From Mugil cephalus (taxonomy: Eukaryota > Chordata > Actinopteri > Mugiliformes > Mugilidae), in assembly GCF_022458985.1 (NCBI RefSeq), contig NC_061786.1, forward strand, positions 6,848,001 through 6,912,000: a stretch of DNA of 64,000 nt. Reading direction: 5' to 3'. How positions within the stretch are numbered: the stretch's first letter is position 1; each line of letters starts with the position of its first letter. A model generated the notes under the pieces. That model had not been told where the DNA came from. It saw nothing but the letters and a program-made list of their open reading frames with translations, and searched no databases. The position numbers and the translations under genes were made by a program. This document shows positions 1 to 13,400 of the stretch, piece by piece.

Positions 1-969
1 AGGTTGCCAAGTGCAACACAACAGCTTGCAGTGCACTTCCTGCGTGACACTGCTCTGTTTCTAAACTTAGCATGGGGCAAGTAGAGCAGCTTTACAGCCT
101 CTGATTATACGGCATTTCGGAACCTCCTACGAAGTGAAAGTTTGGAATCTAGGAACGTACCGCTGCGAAAGTGTGCGGAAGTACTGTGGCAGGACAACAC
201 AGTTAAGAGATTAAGGTGGCACGAGGCCTAGAAAATAGTATCAGTTCTTGTTTACATAATGTATCAGTGACTTGAGGACTCTACTACGGTTATTTATTAA
301 AAAAAAAGTGATTTTAATTTCAAACATCACTGAAGTTCATGGTGGATTTCTCATATGTATCGCAGTCATATTTTTCTCCATCCAGGTGGTGGCGTATGGC
401 TATAGCCTTGTTTGATTATGATGATAATTAATTTGTAATAATTCATTTCTGTATCTTTTTACTAAGGTTTGGAATTCTGCATAATTAAGGGCATTCCTGC
501 TTTGAGTGACAGGCGGTAAACCTGAACTAACAGGTAGCATAGGAATTGGGTGGGAGGGTCTCAACGTGCTTTAGCTCCACCCCAATACGACACCCGTATA
601 CATATTTAAGTAGTATCCGAGTGTGGGCGGAGTAAAGCTCATCCAACATGGTGCCGCTTTGGGATTCATTTTCGAGGTTCAAAATCCAGTAGGTGACATC
701 ACGATGGGTTTGTCCACAGTATATACGGCCAATGGTTGGCACATGTTAAAGTCAGTCTTATTTCTGTATTCGTCAAAAGGCTGCGTTTTTGCTTACACAG
801 GTTTTCCGTAGGAGGTTTTGAATTCACTCAGCTGCCTGTCCCCTGAGTATCTAAGCTTTAAAATGTTCTGGACATGACTCCCTGCTGAGTCAGTTCTGAA
901 GAAGAGAATGTTTGTTCGTTCGTTAGCTTCACTAACAAAATGGACATTTTGATTGTGTATTTGTTAGAG

Positions 970-1078
970 CAGTGTTTCTCAATTCCGGTCGTCCGCCCAC
1001 CATCAGGTGTGTTGGAGGTGGGAAACATGGAAAACATGCAGGGCAGTGGGTCCCGAGGACCGGAAGTGAGAAACACTG
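970..1078. mobile_element. Non-autonomous hAT-type DNA transposon (MITE), 109 bp
   Basis: The element starts CAGTGTTTCTCA and ends with the inverted copy TGAGAAACACTG. About 21 bp of terminal inverted repeat match with one mismatch. It is flanked on both sides by the identical 8-bp sequence TGTTAGAG (962-969 and 1079-1086), the target-site duplication length expected for hAT transposases. The CAGTG ends are also typical of hAT/Charlie-like families. It has no coding capacity, so it must have been moved by a transposase encoded elsewhere. It lies in an ldlrap1 intron. Confidence 0.85.
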
Positions 1079-1929
1079 TGTTAGAGTACATCTGAATCAT
1101 GAGGGGTTGGGCTGTTTTCCATCCACCAGGAAAATGTAGGAGGGTTTGTTTTTGAGAGGGTTTTTAAACTCCTAGAAGACTCTAAAAGTTGCTGAGCATT
1201 CTCATTTTTTAGATTAGTCTAAATAAAAGTTTCTCTGTGCAAGATCATCATGTCTACATCCTGGTCGATCCTTTCTTCCACAAATTTCCACATCATCTCC
1301 AATCATAAAAGCAATAATTGACTGTGTTTAAAGGTACCACCTGTGACCTCTGCTCACTGAGACTGGGAAAAAAAAACGTTTATCTTACTAAGGCCTTTGG
1401 GTCTTATTACACTCATCTTACACTCAATCTATAAAACCCCCCCTTGTCTCCATTACCGATACTGAAGGGAACTGTTAACCACAAACAGTTCTTGCTACAT
1501 TGAAAAACATTTCCCCATCATGAAGTGTGTACATCTTGCGCATGATATTGTCTTTGCATCATCACTTCTTGTGGTGAGAGGATAGTTGTTGTTTTTTTTA
1601 CATTTCTCCCGTGTACCGTCATTCAATGTATTTTTTTGGTCAATGCAGATTATTAGGTAATTTCTCTCTGCCATGTATTATCTAATCTCCTAATTTCACA
1701 ATTGCTAGAAGAGTGCAGATGCATCTCACGCACATTGCACAAGCACGTGCCGTAAATGTGAGCTATGAAGAAAAAGGATTGCTTTATTTGCCTGTTCTGA
1801 GAAAATGCATTGTACCATGAGGGACGTAAAGTCCCCTGCAAGGCCTTTCAAAGACCACATAACCACAAAGCTTGGATAATAAAAAAGGATTGACATGTTA
1901 ATATGTATTTGAAGAAATGAAAAAAAAAT

Positions 1930-1954
1930 GTATATATATATATATATATATATA
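1930..1954. repeat. (TA)n microsatellite
   Basis: An uninterrupted TA dinucleotide run of about 12 units follows a short A-rich stretch, in a non-coding part of ldlrap1. Confidence 0.9.
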
Positions 1955-2680
1955 ATGTCTAATAAACCAAGGATTTTGCGATTCTCATGCAGTACCACCG
2001 TGGACTCCCTAGGGGGCGCGGAACCCCTGTTGGAGACCTGCGCAGTGTGCAGCTAAACTCAATGTCTGTTGGGCTTCAACAATATTATTATTGTTATTAT
2101 TATTGCAAAGCTGCATTTTCCATCATGCAATTAAAGTGAAACACCGTGGAGGCATCAGTTCATGCAGGGAGAGCTTGTCCTTTGGATTTTTCTCTGTCAA
2201 CGTCAAATGTTTTCACTCCTGTTAAGACCAACGATCTGTCAAGAGATTTCCTCCGCTGACACGACGGACAAATAGAGGCCCAGATATTTGGACTTAGAAA
2301 ACACCCATCTGTGCCTAAACTAAAATATAATTTCCAATGACACGGAGGTTAAGAAGATATACTCAAACTAATTGCGGAAAAAACACAAGACCTTCTGTGC
2401 TACTGATAAGTCCCACAGGGGTCAAGATGCTGACGCACAGTAAATAAGGATTTCAGAGCTGTCGCTCCACATGAGACGTCCATTTCTGCCTATTCCAAAA
2501 GGACCTTCGTTCAGCAAGGAGACATTTTTATTTCATCACCACCGTTTGTTTAAAAAAAGAAAAAAATCTCATGGGAACGGGTAGCTTAGAGATGGCAGTG
2601 TAACAGAAATCTCCCCAGGCACCTGTTTTCTCCTCATGGCCTTTCCAGTGTGTAGTGTTCAGTGTGATTGGAGTATTACG

Positions 2681-2706
2681 CTGCTGCTGCTGCTGCTGCT
2701 GCTGCT
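2681..2706. repeat. (CTG)n trinucleotide repeat
   Basis: Eight and two-thirds uninterrupted CTG units lie in a non-coding ldlrap1 intron. Confidence 0.9.
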
Positions 2707-5459
2707 ACACAAGGAGTCAACTTCACTTCTGAACATTCCAGTTCAAAGCCGTAGTATTTACAGTGAATACTATCCGAACGCAGATTTATGAGCAGAGATG
2801 GGCGCTTTAATATGCGGAGGAATGTGGGTCAGGAATGTGTGGTGCGCTGCGGAGAACCACTCTGGGTGGTGGAGGAGAGACGGCGAGAAACAAGACAGGC
2901 GTGCGGTGGATACCCCGCTTCCTGCCCTGATCCTCCGGGGTCTTGTAACTTTAATGAAACAGACTCGAAAGGATTTTTTTTTTTCTTTTTCAGCTCTCTT
3001 TTCTTCCCGTGTCACAAGAGAACACCGCAGCTTCCTTTTGAAAATATATTCCTCCTATCCTCTCCGTAACCCCTAGCACAACCTGGAGTACTAGGAGAAA
3101 ACATGTCATTAAATTAAAAGGGATACTACACCCACCTAGAAAACCTCGAGGAGAGGTGAAAAGGGATGAGAGGAGGAAAGTGAAATGCGGTGTGGGACAA
3201 AGATTAAGGATAAAAAGTGGTATGGCTGTCTGTAGTATATTGCAAAAAATAAATAAAAAAATAAAAAATGAAGAGGCGTGAGGCAAGGAGTCCATGACAC
3301 TGATCTTGTAAAAGAAAAAAGACAAGAAAAGGAAATGTGCCCACATAAAAGCATTCCCAACCAACAAGGAAGGGGTAGCAATGTTGCAAGAAAGAAAGAA
3401 AGAGGGGGTAGGAATTTTCATACAGTTGCAATCGCTCGTCTCTAAAGGACTGAATAAATAAGGGCTCCTTCGCATCAGACGGGATCAATGGCACCGCCGC
3501 TGTATCTGTCGGGGAGAGAGAGAGAGGGGGGCTCCCACTGACACACACACACAATCATTTTCCTTTCTGTCTCGCACGCTCGCCATCCCCGCACCCCTCC
3601 CTCGCCCCGCCTTTCATGCCTTCTTGCCCTCTCTTCCCCGCGTCCCCATCCCCCCTCCGCCTCGCTCTCCTCTTCTCCGCTCCTTATGATAAACAGAGCG
3701 CTGGGACGAGGATGGAGGGGGAAAAGAAGGGGAACTCAACTGGGAGCGCGGGGAGGCTGGAGATCAAGGTGGCAGGTGCAAAAAAAAAAAAAAAAAAAAA
3801 AATGAAGAAACAAATAAATGAATGAAAAACCGAAAGCAACAATGGATAATCACACATTTCAAAAGAGCGCACACAAAGCAACGCGGATGTAAGGAGACGG
3901 CTGGGGGGCGGCGGCGATGCAAATACCGGTATTATGTGACGAGAATAGCTCATTTACTCTGGAGTCATACATGCAGCAAATTACATGCATGTTCTGCTGA
4001 GCCGAGCTCCTTGTGAGTGTGACACTATCCTTACACAGCACTTTGATTGCCTGCTGTGTTCACGGTTGTGTCTGAACTCGCGCACCGCTCCTTATACCCT
4101 TTATTCCCTGCAACGAAATACTCCCACAAAACTCACAGGGGTTACGGGTTCGACATGAAACAGAAAAATAAAAAAATACGCCGAGAAGAAAAGGAATTCT
4201 GCGATGCAGAGCGCAATAAAAGATGAAATGCACGAAGAGAGAATCCCACACACTTGAAGATCACTGTAATCGCGGTGGAAGATTTACTCCAGCCGGCCTG
4301 CCTCTGCCTCAGGCCAACTTTAACCTCCTCTCCACTTCAACACCTAGATGAGTCTTACACCGTGACGGGGCCTGTTCAGCAGGGGTAAGCCATACTGGGG
4401 AATTTTAGTATCAATCTAACACCAAGTAAATACAGGGCTTGTATTGCTGACACCGATATTCTTTTACTTCAAATGCAGGACAAATATTTGAGGCAAATAG
4501 CCGTGGTTTTATTAACTAATTAGAATGTAAAATAAGTTAACAGTATAAAAATTAAATAATTCCCATTTTACTTTTTTTTTTTTTACACACAGAAATATTG
4601 GCTCATTCATTTCCAACTAAAGAAGTGGGTCTGCATCCCGTGAAATTATCTTCTATCTTCTGACTAGCGACGCATCTCAATAACAGCATCGGTGCCAGCT
4701 GTGCGATGCTGCTGTGATGCTGGGATCTGAGTATCAAACTCTGTCTTTATCCCACCTTTGGCTGCGGGTGGAGATGGAGAAGCTCCTTCCGTGCACAGAC
4801 AGGCATCAACTCTGTGAGGAGTAATTTGCTGGATGTATAGAATAGAAAGTACTGATCTCACCACACTAGTATCGATCCAATACTGATTCTAGCCTTGGTA
4901 TCGACATTATCGATATTTAGATGGATATGCCCACCCCTGCTGTTTAGACCTTGATTTAATATCTGATCTATGCGATCGCAAGTTGCCAGTGTAAAAGTCA
5001 TGAAAAACCGCAGGACGGACAGAGACTGCATTTGATAGATCCAATCCCCGACCAGTATAAGTATTTAATATGAGTACACGCCTGTGACTCTGTCATTAAA
5101 GAATGTTAATTATTGATGCGGTCACGTTGACGCATGTTGAGCGGTGTGTGGTTAATTTATGCATTTCCTTAATAATTACAATCTGTACTCCCTCTCTAAT
5201 ACCAGAGATAACAGTGATTTCCTCAGCGTGTCCTCATGACCTCTCTACAGGACGGCTAAGCCGAGAGGACGACATGGGAATGTGTGTGTTTTCGTGTTGC
5301 CTGGGAGGATAAAACGTAGGATTATCGTAAGAAGGAAGACGAAGGATGTATACAGAAAGAGGAAAAAATGACCACAGTGAGGAGGAGGAGGAAGAGGAGC
5401 AAAGAGGAACGTCTTCACTCATCCGTTACACTGTGGTTGTCGGGAGCAACCGTGCGTAC

Positions 5460-7386
5460 CTTCCTTGGCGGTCTGCCAGTATTCAAACGCCACCCTGAAC
5501 GCCTGAGCCACGGTCAGCGTTACCGCCTGGGCCTGTTGGTGGAGAGACAGAAAAAGAGTGAGCTATGAATAATACTCGAATGGAGTTCCAGGAAGGAGAA
5601 GAGATATTTCTGCGGTGCAAACAGGAAGTGACCACCAGCGCGAGAAGCAGGCTTTTCACAGATTCGAGAGGAGAAGGAAGAGAAACCCGTGGACTTCTTT
5701 ACAAATTGTTTACGCAACTGGGAGGATGCTTGGCCTTTTGGCCACAGCTAAATTAGTGAGGGGAAGGAAGAGGAGGGAGTGGCTCACTCGTTCAGCTAAC
5801 CTCCAGGGATGGCGAGAATTCCAAGAGTGGGATGACAGCCTCCTCGCCCTTCATGTTCTCACTCCTTTCATTCTCCTGACCTCATATTTGGATACTTGCT
5901 TAAATACAAGGAAAGTGTGACTCGAAGTAGAAGTGTGGCTCTTCTCAGGTCTCTTTGCAACACACTGTATCTGCATTAAGTGATTTTTATGGACTATCAG
6001 GAGCACAAACTGAATCTATACGTTCCAAAAAGATTATGCAATAACAGCTTGTTCCCTTATGCTACTACATATTTATCTATACACAGTATAGTAACGGAAG
6101 GCATCGGTTCCACGTTTTTGGGAAATATGCTCATTCACATATCATCTTACATGAGAGTGCTACCAGTCCTAGATTCTGCGCTTGAAGTTTATATTTACGA
6201 CTCCGTCCATGCTATTTCCTGCGCCCCAGATTTGGGCCACAACGGTTGAGTAAATCCTGCCGGGCAGATTGTGGTTTGACCGCACCCATCGGCACCGCTG
6301 GGAGGCACTTTTTGTTTCATTCAGGCAGAGTTCACCAGCCTCGATGCTAAACCAAGTTAACTAAGAGTTGGTTTATCTTCATGTCTAACAGATAGATACG
6401 CTACTACTCCATCTCAGTGAGAAAACAAAGTTCCCAAAATAAATGTTCTTTTATTTAAAAATAAGTAACTGCAATTAACCTTTTTTTTTTGGTGTAAACG
6501 GATCCAGCTGGTTTGAAACTCTTAAGAGAGGTGGGTGTTCAGCTCACATGAAGTGTTTATTACACTACTTTGTGAAAACAGCCTACTCGTGAACACAGCG
6601 GGTGTCTCAGAGACGCATAATTACACAAACTCATTTACTCACCATTTTTCTCTTGGAGCAGAGGAAGGCATGGCACTCGAGAGTCTCGTTGTGTTGGCTC
6701 TGGACGATGTAGGCGAACACTTTGTCGTGCATTTTGTCCGCAGTGCAATATGATATTCTGAAACACACACACACACACACACACGCAGATGAGCAGACTT
6801 TATCAAAAACTCGTGTGATTTCTACACCCGTAACAAACCGCTGTGAAACTTTATTCGCACTAAGCTCTTAAGCGAGTCCAGCGATCTGATTTAAACTGTT
6901 CAATCTAGCATTTCTGTAAAAACTATTACTGAAAAAAATAATCCCTGACATTCTTAAAACCCGCCGCACTCACAAGCTTACCACTGTACACATGATCAAA
7001 TCCACACTCCAGCTGTGCGCCGGTACAGAGCTGAACAATGTCACGCGTTTGATTGGAACGTGCGCGCGGTGACATCTGTGCCGTTTCCTCAAAGACGGGC
7101 CATTCTTCTCTGCTGCTGCATCACGCACCTGCTGCGTCCAGTCGTGACACTCGCGCAAGCTTTCAGAGCGGGCCCGGCCCCCGCGAAGTGCATGAAAAGA
7201 CTCACGCAGGCAGAGGTGATTGTTCTTGGTTATTTTCGCGGCGCAGAAGGTGACGGGCTGCGCGTGTTGAGGTATCGGCCTGGCTCAGTCCCAGGTGCGG
7301 AGTGTGCTTTTAAATGAAGCCACGAGGCTCTGCAAATAGCCTTCCTCCACCATTTGATCATGATGCCATTACTCCGATACCACGGC

Positions 7387-7419
<33 letters not shown>

Positions 7420-10400
7420 CGGCCAGTTGGGGAGGGACGCCCAAAACGACGGAGGACGGCTATAATGAATGTTTGCCATCTGTCCTTCCTTTCTCCTTCA
7501 CACATCTACACTGGGCACCAACTTCACAGTGGGACAGTCGCACACTCCGTCAAGTAATGACAATATAAGTTGTGGAACAAATACATGAATAAATAAAGAA
7601 ATGGAGAGGAGAAGGATCACATCTGGGGTTTTTGCGCAACACCGTTCAGATTTACGGTCGAATGTTTGGGCGGGAGGGCTTTGGGGAAATTGGGTGTCTG
7701 TTCTAATCCATTTTTTTTATTGGCCGTTCATCTCCAGAGCAGATGTCTGGGTTGGGTTGGATCTCGCAGTGGAGCAAGATGCATCCAGCTGCTTTATGTG
7801 CCCACGGAACCCTGAGGTCACGGCCAGACTCACCTCCAGACGTCAGCTCGGTCTTTAATTGCTACGGCTATAAATGAAAGGGACATAAGGGCTTGTGTTC
7901 TGCAACCCACGGATGCAGGTGTGGCACTTTTTTATGCGGCTTCCTCTGGGAGGTGTAACTCAGTCGATTATGAACACAGAAACAGTTTAGGCATATTCTC
8001 AGGGTGTGCTCACACTTGTGGCTCAGCGTTCCCGGTACAGGCCAAAGCAGAAGTCCTGGTTCACACTCACATTCGCCTCATTTGTGACGTCGTGTTCTGA
8101 ACTGTGATGGGGCACGTGCTGCAGCTGCTATGACATAGTGTCACATTCAGAACTTAAACCTTCTGCTCAGGCTGTGTTCATATTTCAGTCGGACTGCTGA
8201 GGTCACCAGTGTTTAGACAAACAGCGCTCACACGTGTTCTAATAATCATTATCAAACCACACCTGCCAAGAGATTGCGCATTATCTCCAGGGTGTTCACA
8301 TCCGTGTGATGACAACCATAAGTATTCAAAATCTTAGTGGACTCCTGCTTTTAGGTTTCCTTCAGGATCAAGATAAATGCTCGAGAAATATTTACTCCCA
8401 TGTTGCACAGTCAGTTGCCCCTTAGTTGGCCTTCCAACTGTTCTGCTGACCACCAACCTGAGGGCTGCTACCTTCTGCCTACGTTACTGTTGCTAGGTTT
8501 GACAAACAAGAACCACGAGACATTCTCACAGAAAAATGTTGAAAAGTGTTGAAAGACTAGTGGTAACGCGGAGGCGTCTGCAACCGTTTCCAACCCTCGC
8601 AGACTTTGAACAGATCACTACTTTCTCACCAGTCCTTAGTTTTTACACGCGCTCAGTGTTTTCTCTATGAGGGACAGTCACCACATGGCTATTGTTCGTC
8701 GCACCTAGCAACAGTAGCGCAGGATTTTGGGAATTGACAAAGGGCAAGAGTCCTCTGGTTGGTGTTCAGCAGATTAATCAGAGGGCCAACAAAGGATCAA
8801 TTAACAGCTGTTCGGTGACAACAGGTGGGAAGGCTGAAACTAAAAACTCCTGGCAACCCGAGCTTAGCAACGCACGGCGACACGGAGTAGACGGAAACAT
8901 CAGTTAGCGAGGACGTTTGGTCGATCACGGTTTTCCAGAATAACTCCAGAACACCGTCAACAACTGGAGTTTTGTCCTTCTCTGCCCGCGCTTAGAGGAA
9001 ACCATTCAACATAAGCCTGTTCATGCTTGAAAAAAAATGACAGAAAGTCCCATCGCTCTTTGATTTGCAGGCTCATAAATGTGGAATTTTAGAAAAGTGA
9101 TTTGAGCCTGGCTCATAAGCTGCGGGCCAGTGGAGGTTACGCAGCTTTCAGGGAGCAGGTTGTGGCAGGAAAGTGACATCTGTGGGAATTTACTCGAGAA
9201 GACAAGTGTGTCTGTGTGCACGTCTACAGCACCTTGGGTAAAAACCCAGACGTACAGCTGTTGCAGTGCTCCCAGGAGAGACGAGACTGATGAGACACAC
9301 CGCTGACAGACGCACTACCCTCCCTCACACACACAAACACTTAGAGCAACACACTTCTCAACATCAACCTCCATGCGGTGATAAATGAGCGCGAGAGGGG
9401 AATAACGACTTTTGCTTTATTGTGGGTGAAAGAGGATAGGCTAAGGTTGTAAGTGCTTCATAATCGGGAAGGCCCGGTTGAGACGGGGACACGGGGTGTG
9501 TGAGAAATGTTAACAGCTGCCTGAGGAGTTGAAAAAAGTAGACCGACCTGTATATGGAGATGTTTTCTATCAGCTGGTTTGAGGCACTGTCGTAAAGGAT
9601 GATTCCACGAGGGGAGACGGATAACGTGACTTTCTGGAGTTTTTTTCCACTTGCTTTGGCCTGGAAAGGAGAGAATTAGGAGACAGAAAGGGTGGAGGCC
9701 ACACAGAGGAAATAGGGTGGGAGTGAGAAAACACAAGAAAAATCTAAATCAGACTAAACAACATGAGATCCTTTAATGCCAGTGAGGGTGGCAAATTACA
9801 ACGACCGTGTTACAAAGCACATTTCTCACCATCAAACTTAACTTGAAAAATAAAAGTTTATGGCTAGAGAATTGATCTTCAGAGCTGGTGGCATGAATGA
9901 CCAACTAGGCCTGGACTGAATTTTTTTTTTTTTTTTTAAATATATGCCATATATTTACTGCAACTACTCATCTCCTCTTGTAATACTGGTGTGCGTGACC
10001 TTAGGCAGACTTTATTCATCCACAAGTGATATTGCTTCATCACAGTAGCTCAGTTGCAATTTAAAAAAAAAAAAAACACTCTCGTGGTGGTGAGATTAGT
10101 CCATGTGTGTGTGAGATCCAAAACGTGCCCTACATGAACTATAACTCTGAGAGTACCATCAGGCCTGAAAGCTGCTGTGTGGCAGAATTTTGGAATTTTG
10201 TCAAGGCCACTTTCATAACAAAGTTGTAATACCTCCAAATAAATCAAGCTGAATCAGTACACCCAGCCCTATTAACAGGTAGGTGTGTTTTCTATAAGTC
10301 AACACCAAACCTGTGTGAGTAAGAGCTTAAGAGACATTCAATGGTACTTTACCAAGTTGACGTGTTGCTTAAAATGACAGGTTCTGAAAACATATGCCTT

Positions 10401-13400
10401 TCAGAGGGACGCCAAGGGCAGCCGACAGATTAGGCCGAATCGCAGCCTTCCTCTGCACACATCGCCGTGTCCCAGGTCCCACTATTCTACAGCCACTAAC
10501 TTCATTATCTACAGAGCTGCCAGATCCAATAACATTAAGCCCTTTGTACGACGATAAAGCTGCCTGAGCCGCACACTGAGCGACATTGTCCACACTAATT
10601 GCCTCCTTCTTTAAATGTCAACCCCGGCCTGGGGAAGGAGGGCAACCAGTCACTTTTTACCGAGGTGTCGCTCAGGTCGGAGGAGGAGGGAAAACTACCG
10701 GATGATTTTCAAGTGGTGATGATGTGGAGAAAATATTTTACGTGATTGAGAGAGACTCATTTTCGGGTAATAGAGGTGCATTAAAAAGAGATTTTGCCTG
10801 CCCTGTGCTTAAGCCCCTTCAGCGTGTGTGTGTGTGTGTGTGTTCGTTTGTGTGTGTGTGTGTTGCCTCTCACCGTAGCCACTATCCTCTTGACAGCTGC
10901 TGCAGACAGCTCCTCTCCTTTGGGCTGCTCAACCATCGTGACCCCCAGGTACTTGAGGTGGAACACCATGCCCTCCTGCAGGGTTTCTCTCGTGTCTGTC
11001 CAGTTCTCCGGAAGCTCTGCAACAAAAAAGACACAAAAAAACGGTGACACTTCGGTTCACCAGCAACAACCCTGCTGTCTATACGGTGAGAAAGGCTGGA
11101 GATCCTGTGTCAGGACATGTCAGGGCAGCACGGTATTCTCTCAGTCCACTTACAGGATGCTGACTCAGCTATTTGCAGCCAAACCAGGTTCTCATCGTGG
11201 GTGTATATAATGAGCACATGCTTTCTCCATTCGTCATGCACACAGGCTACGGGGGCAGACGTGCTCTTTTGGAATACTTATTCCACTAGATAAATAACCT
11301 CCCGAGCTGCCATTTCAGACTGTGTGGTGATGTTGGGCGAACAGACCAGAACGTGGGATGTCTGCATATTAAGCACATGAGTTTGTCATGCACATCCATT
11401 TTTCAAAATATCACTAACCACTTCTTTAAAAATTCTAGCCATCTAAAAAAAAAACAACAAAAAAAAAAACCTCCAGTTGCACAACAGAACACACAAAAAC
11501 CCTTTTGCAAGTTGTGTTTCCTTTTAGTCTGCAGATAGCTCATTGCCTATCTGCAGACGAGTCAAGTAAAATAAAGAATAACATGTGTTTCTTAATATTA
11601 CCAATTTGGCCTGAGCAAAATAAATCTGTCATTTCGGTTTAAAATATTTGCTTGGATAGAAAACATTTAATTCACTTAACAGAACACATAAAGGCAACTA
11701 CTATCCTGAAGGAACTTAATTAATTTATTCATTCTGCAGCAGGGATGCATCTCTTCCCTTAGTAAACTTCCTGGGCTCATCTCCATATAGTGTACAGAGT
11801 TATCAACATACACTATCAACCAAGATCAAATACAAGTTCAGGTTCAAAAGAACAAACTTTGCTACTTTTTTTCTTACTAAGCCCATATATGATATCCACG
11901 GTTGTCTAGTTGTTCAAATTATGTCATTTGACATAATGGATGTTGAACATTATTAATACGTCAATATTTGCACAAATATATTTGAAAGCGTAAGTTCACT
12001 CAAACATGCATCTGCTCCGTCCGTATTCAGCCACTTCCCACCACGGTAAACAATGCTAACTTCTCCTTGAAGCTCATAAAATGTTTATGGGCTTGGCTCT
12101 TTGTGGCGTGATTGAGTGAGGGGCAGACGGAATCCATTTGTCTCCTGAAAAAAGCCCATTAGAACACATTATTGTCAACAACACCATCGGCCCTCCTGTG
12201 TGGCCTTTACGACGCCCAGTATCTAGGCGGCGATCTAAATGCAAGACTTGACACTGCCGAGGTGTTTTTGTGAGAGGAGGTGTGCAGCCAGGTATTCATG
12301 GTAAGAGGTTTGTACTTTCCAAAGCTCTTACTGGCCTAAGGTTATTGGCCCACCGAAGGTTTTCTGAGGTTCGTGAGTGTTGACGGTATGAGTTGTTCAG
12401 TGTTTTAGTACCTTTTATACTGAAGCTGAAAGTATTACTCAGTAGTTGACAGAAAACAGAACGCTACAAGCAGCAATTCTGCTCAACAGACAATCAGTAA
12501 AAACACACAAGTAGTCGGATGATGAAAACAGACTTTACTTCCCCCAGTACAGCTTGTGGACTTTACCTCTCCTTGGTAACACTGCATTTCTATGCAGTTC
12601 TAAATAAACCAGTTCATCATCTGCGCGGTGCCTGTTCTTGCCTTCCTCATGTCAACAGTTTCAGTTCAGTTAAATTAACCATGGCTCATGGTCAAATAAT
12701 GAAACAGACTGAATAAAATCAGCATTTCATTGCACAAACTCACTGTCTTTTTAAAGAACCGCAATAAATCCCGTTTGTCCCAAAAGGCCAAAGCCTTGTG
12801 ATTTTATTTATTGTGAAGACTATCACTCGACTTAAAATATCAAGGAACATAAACCATTTGGAAATAGCAGCAGAGGCTAACCTACATACTTTCTTCTCAT
12901 GCCAAACCAAGCCAACTGTGAGCGATTATGGAGAATGGTTTTTAATGGTCTAAATGTAGCTCTAACCAAACCCATACTTAAGTAATGGGCGAGTCTGAGA
13001 GTGAACACCCAGTCCAAGGTCAGGGTCTTTGAGCTCTTAAGTGTGGTGAACAGATCAGACTGGCCTGCTCTGCTGATCCTGCAGTTACATTAGTGCCTGG
13101 AGAAGTAACACCCTTACTGTAATAGAATCTGTGGTAAGGAATCACTAGCTGCTATTCATGACCTAAATCAAGTTACCGAGCGCACTATAAATGTCCGTTA
13201 GAGGGTGTAGGCGTTGGAGACATTTGCAGCAGTTACACAGATGTGACGGAGGTGATTCCGGCTAACCCTTACCTAGTCCAACACCTCTAACCCTTCAGTG
13301 CTTCCAGTGTTTACAAAAGGCAACACCACTGACAGGTCTGCCACACTGAATTTCAAACGACTGTCAAATGTTATTTTGAAAATGCTCTGAGTGATTCAAG

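Larger units (their letters stand above)
1..5459 (-). other. ldlrap1 intron 5 or beyond; no coding exon recognised
   Basis: No stretch here on the minus strand encodes a recognisable LDLRAP1 C-terminal exon, and no other gene is recognisable on either strand. It holds a hAT-type MITE (970-1078), a TA repeat (1930-1954), a CTG repeat (2681-2706), a GC-rich pyrimidine/purine stretch at about 3,560-3,720 and an A-tract at about 3,780-3,802. The stretch from 4,850 to 4,940 resembles dispersed teleost repeat sequence, but I cannot name a family. Confidence 0.5.

Noticed and set aside
623-811. Plus-strand frame at 623-811 considered as a gene
   Set aside because: The surrounding sequence resembles dispersed repeat material and the frame has no recognisable domain.
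2770-3015. Charged stretch on minus (EEKRAEKEKKK) considered as ldlrap1 exon 6
   Set aside because: The phase, the missing acceptor and the following residues do not match LDLRAP1. It is a reversed T-rich run.
2788-3076. Possible plus-strand 3' splice site with a T-rich tract near 2,970-2,992 and open frames around it
   Set aside because: The downstream sequence encodes nothing recognisable and no partner donor was seen; T runs followed by CAG are frequent by chance.
3204-3554. Minus-strand frame with an AG before DTAAVPLIPSDAKEPL
   Set aside because: No match to any family I know, and low-complexity pyrimidine sequence surrounds it.
7941-8340. Recurring GTGTTCACA/CACACTTGTG motifs suggestive of a MITE
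   Set aside because: I could not find matched terminal inverted repeats or a target-site duplication, so no element was called.
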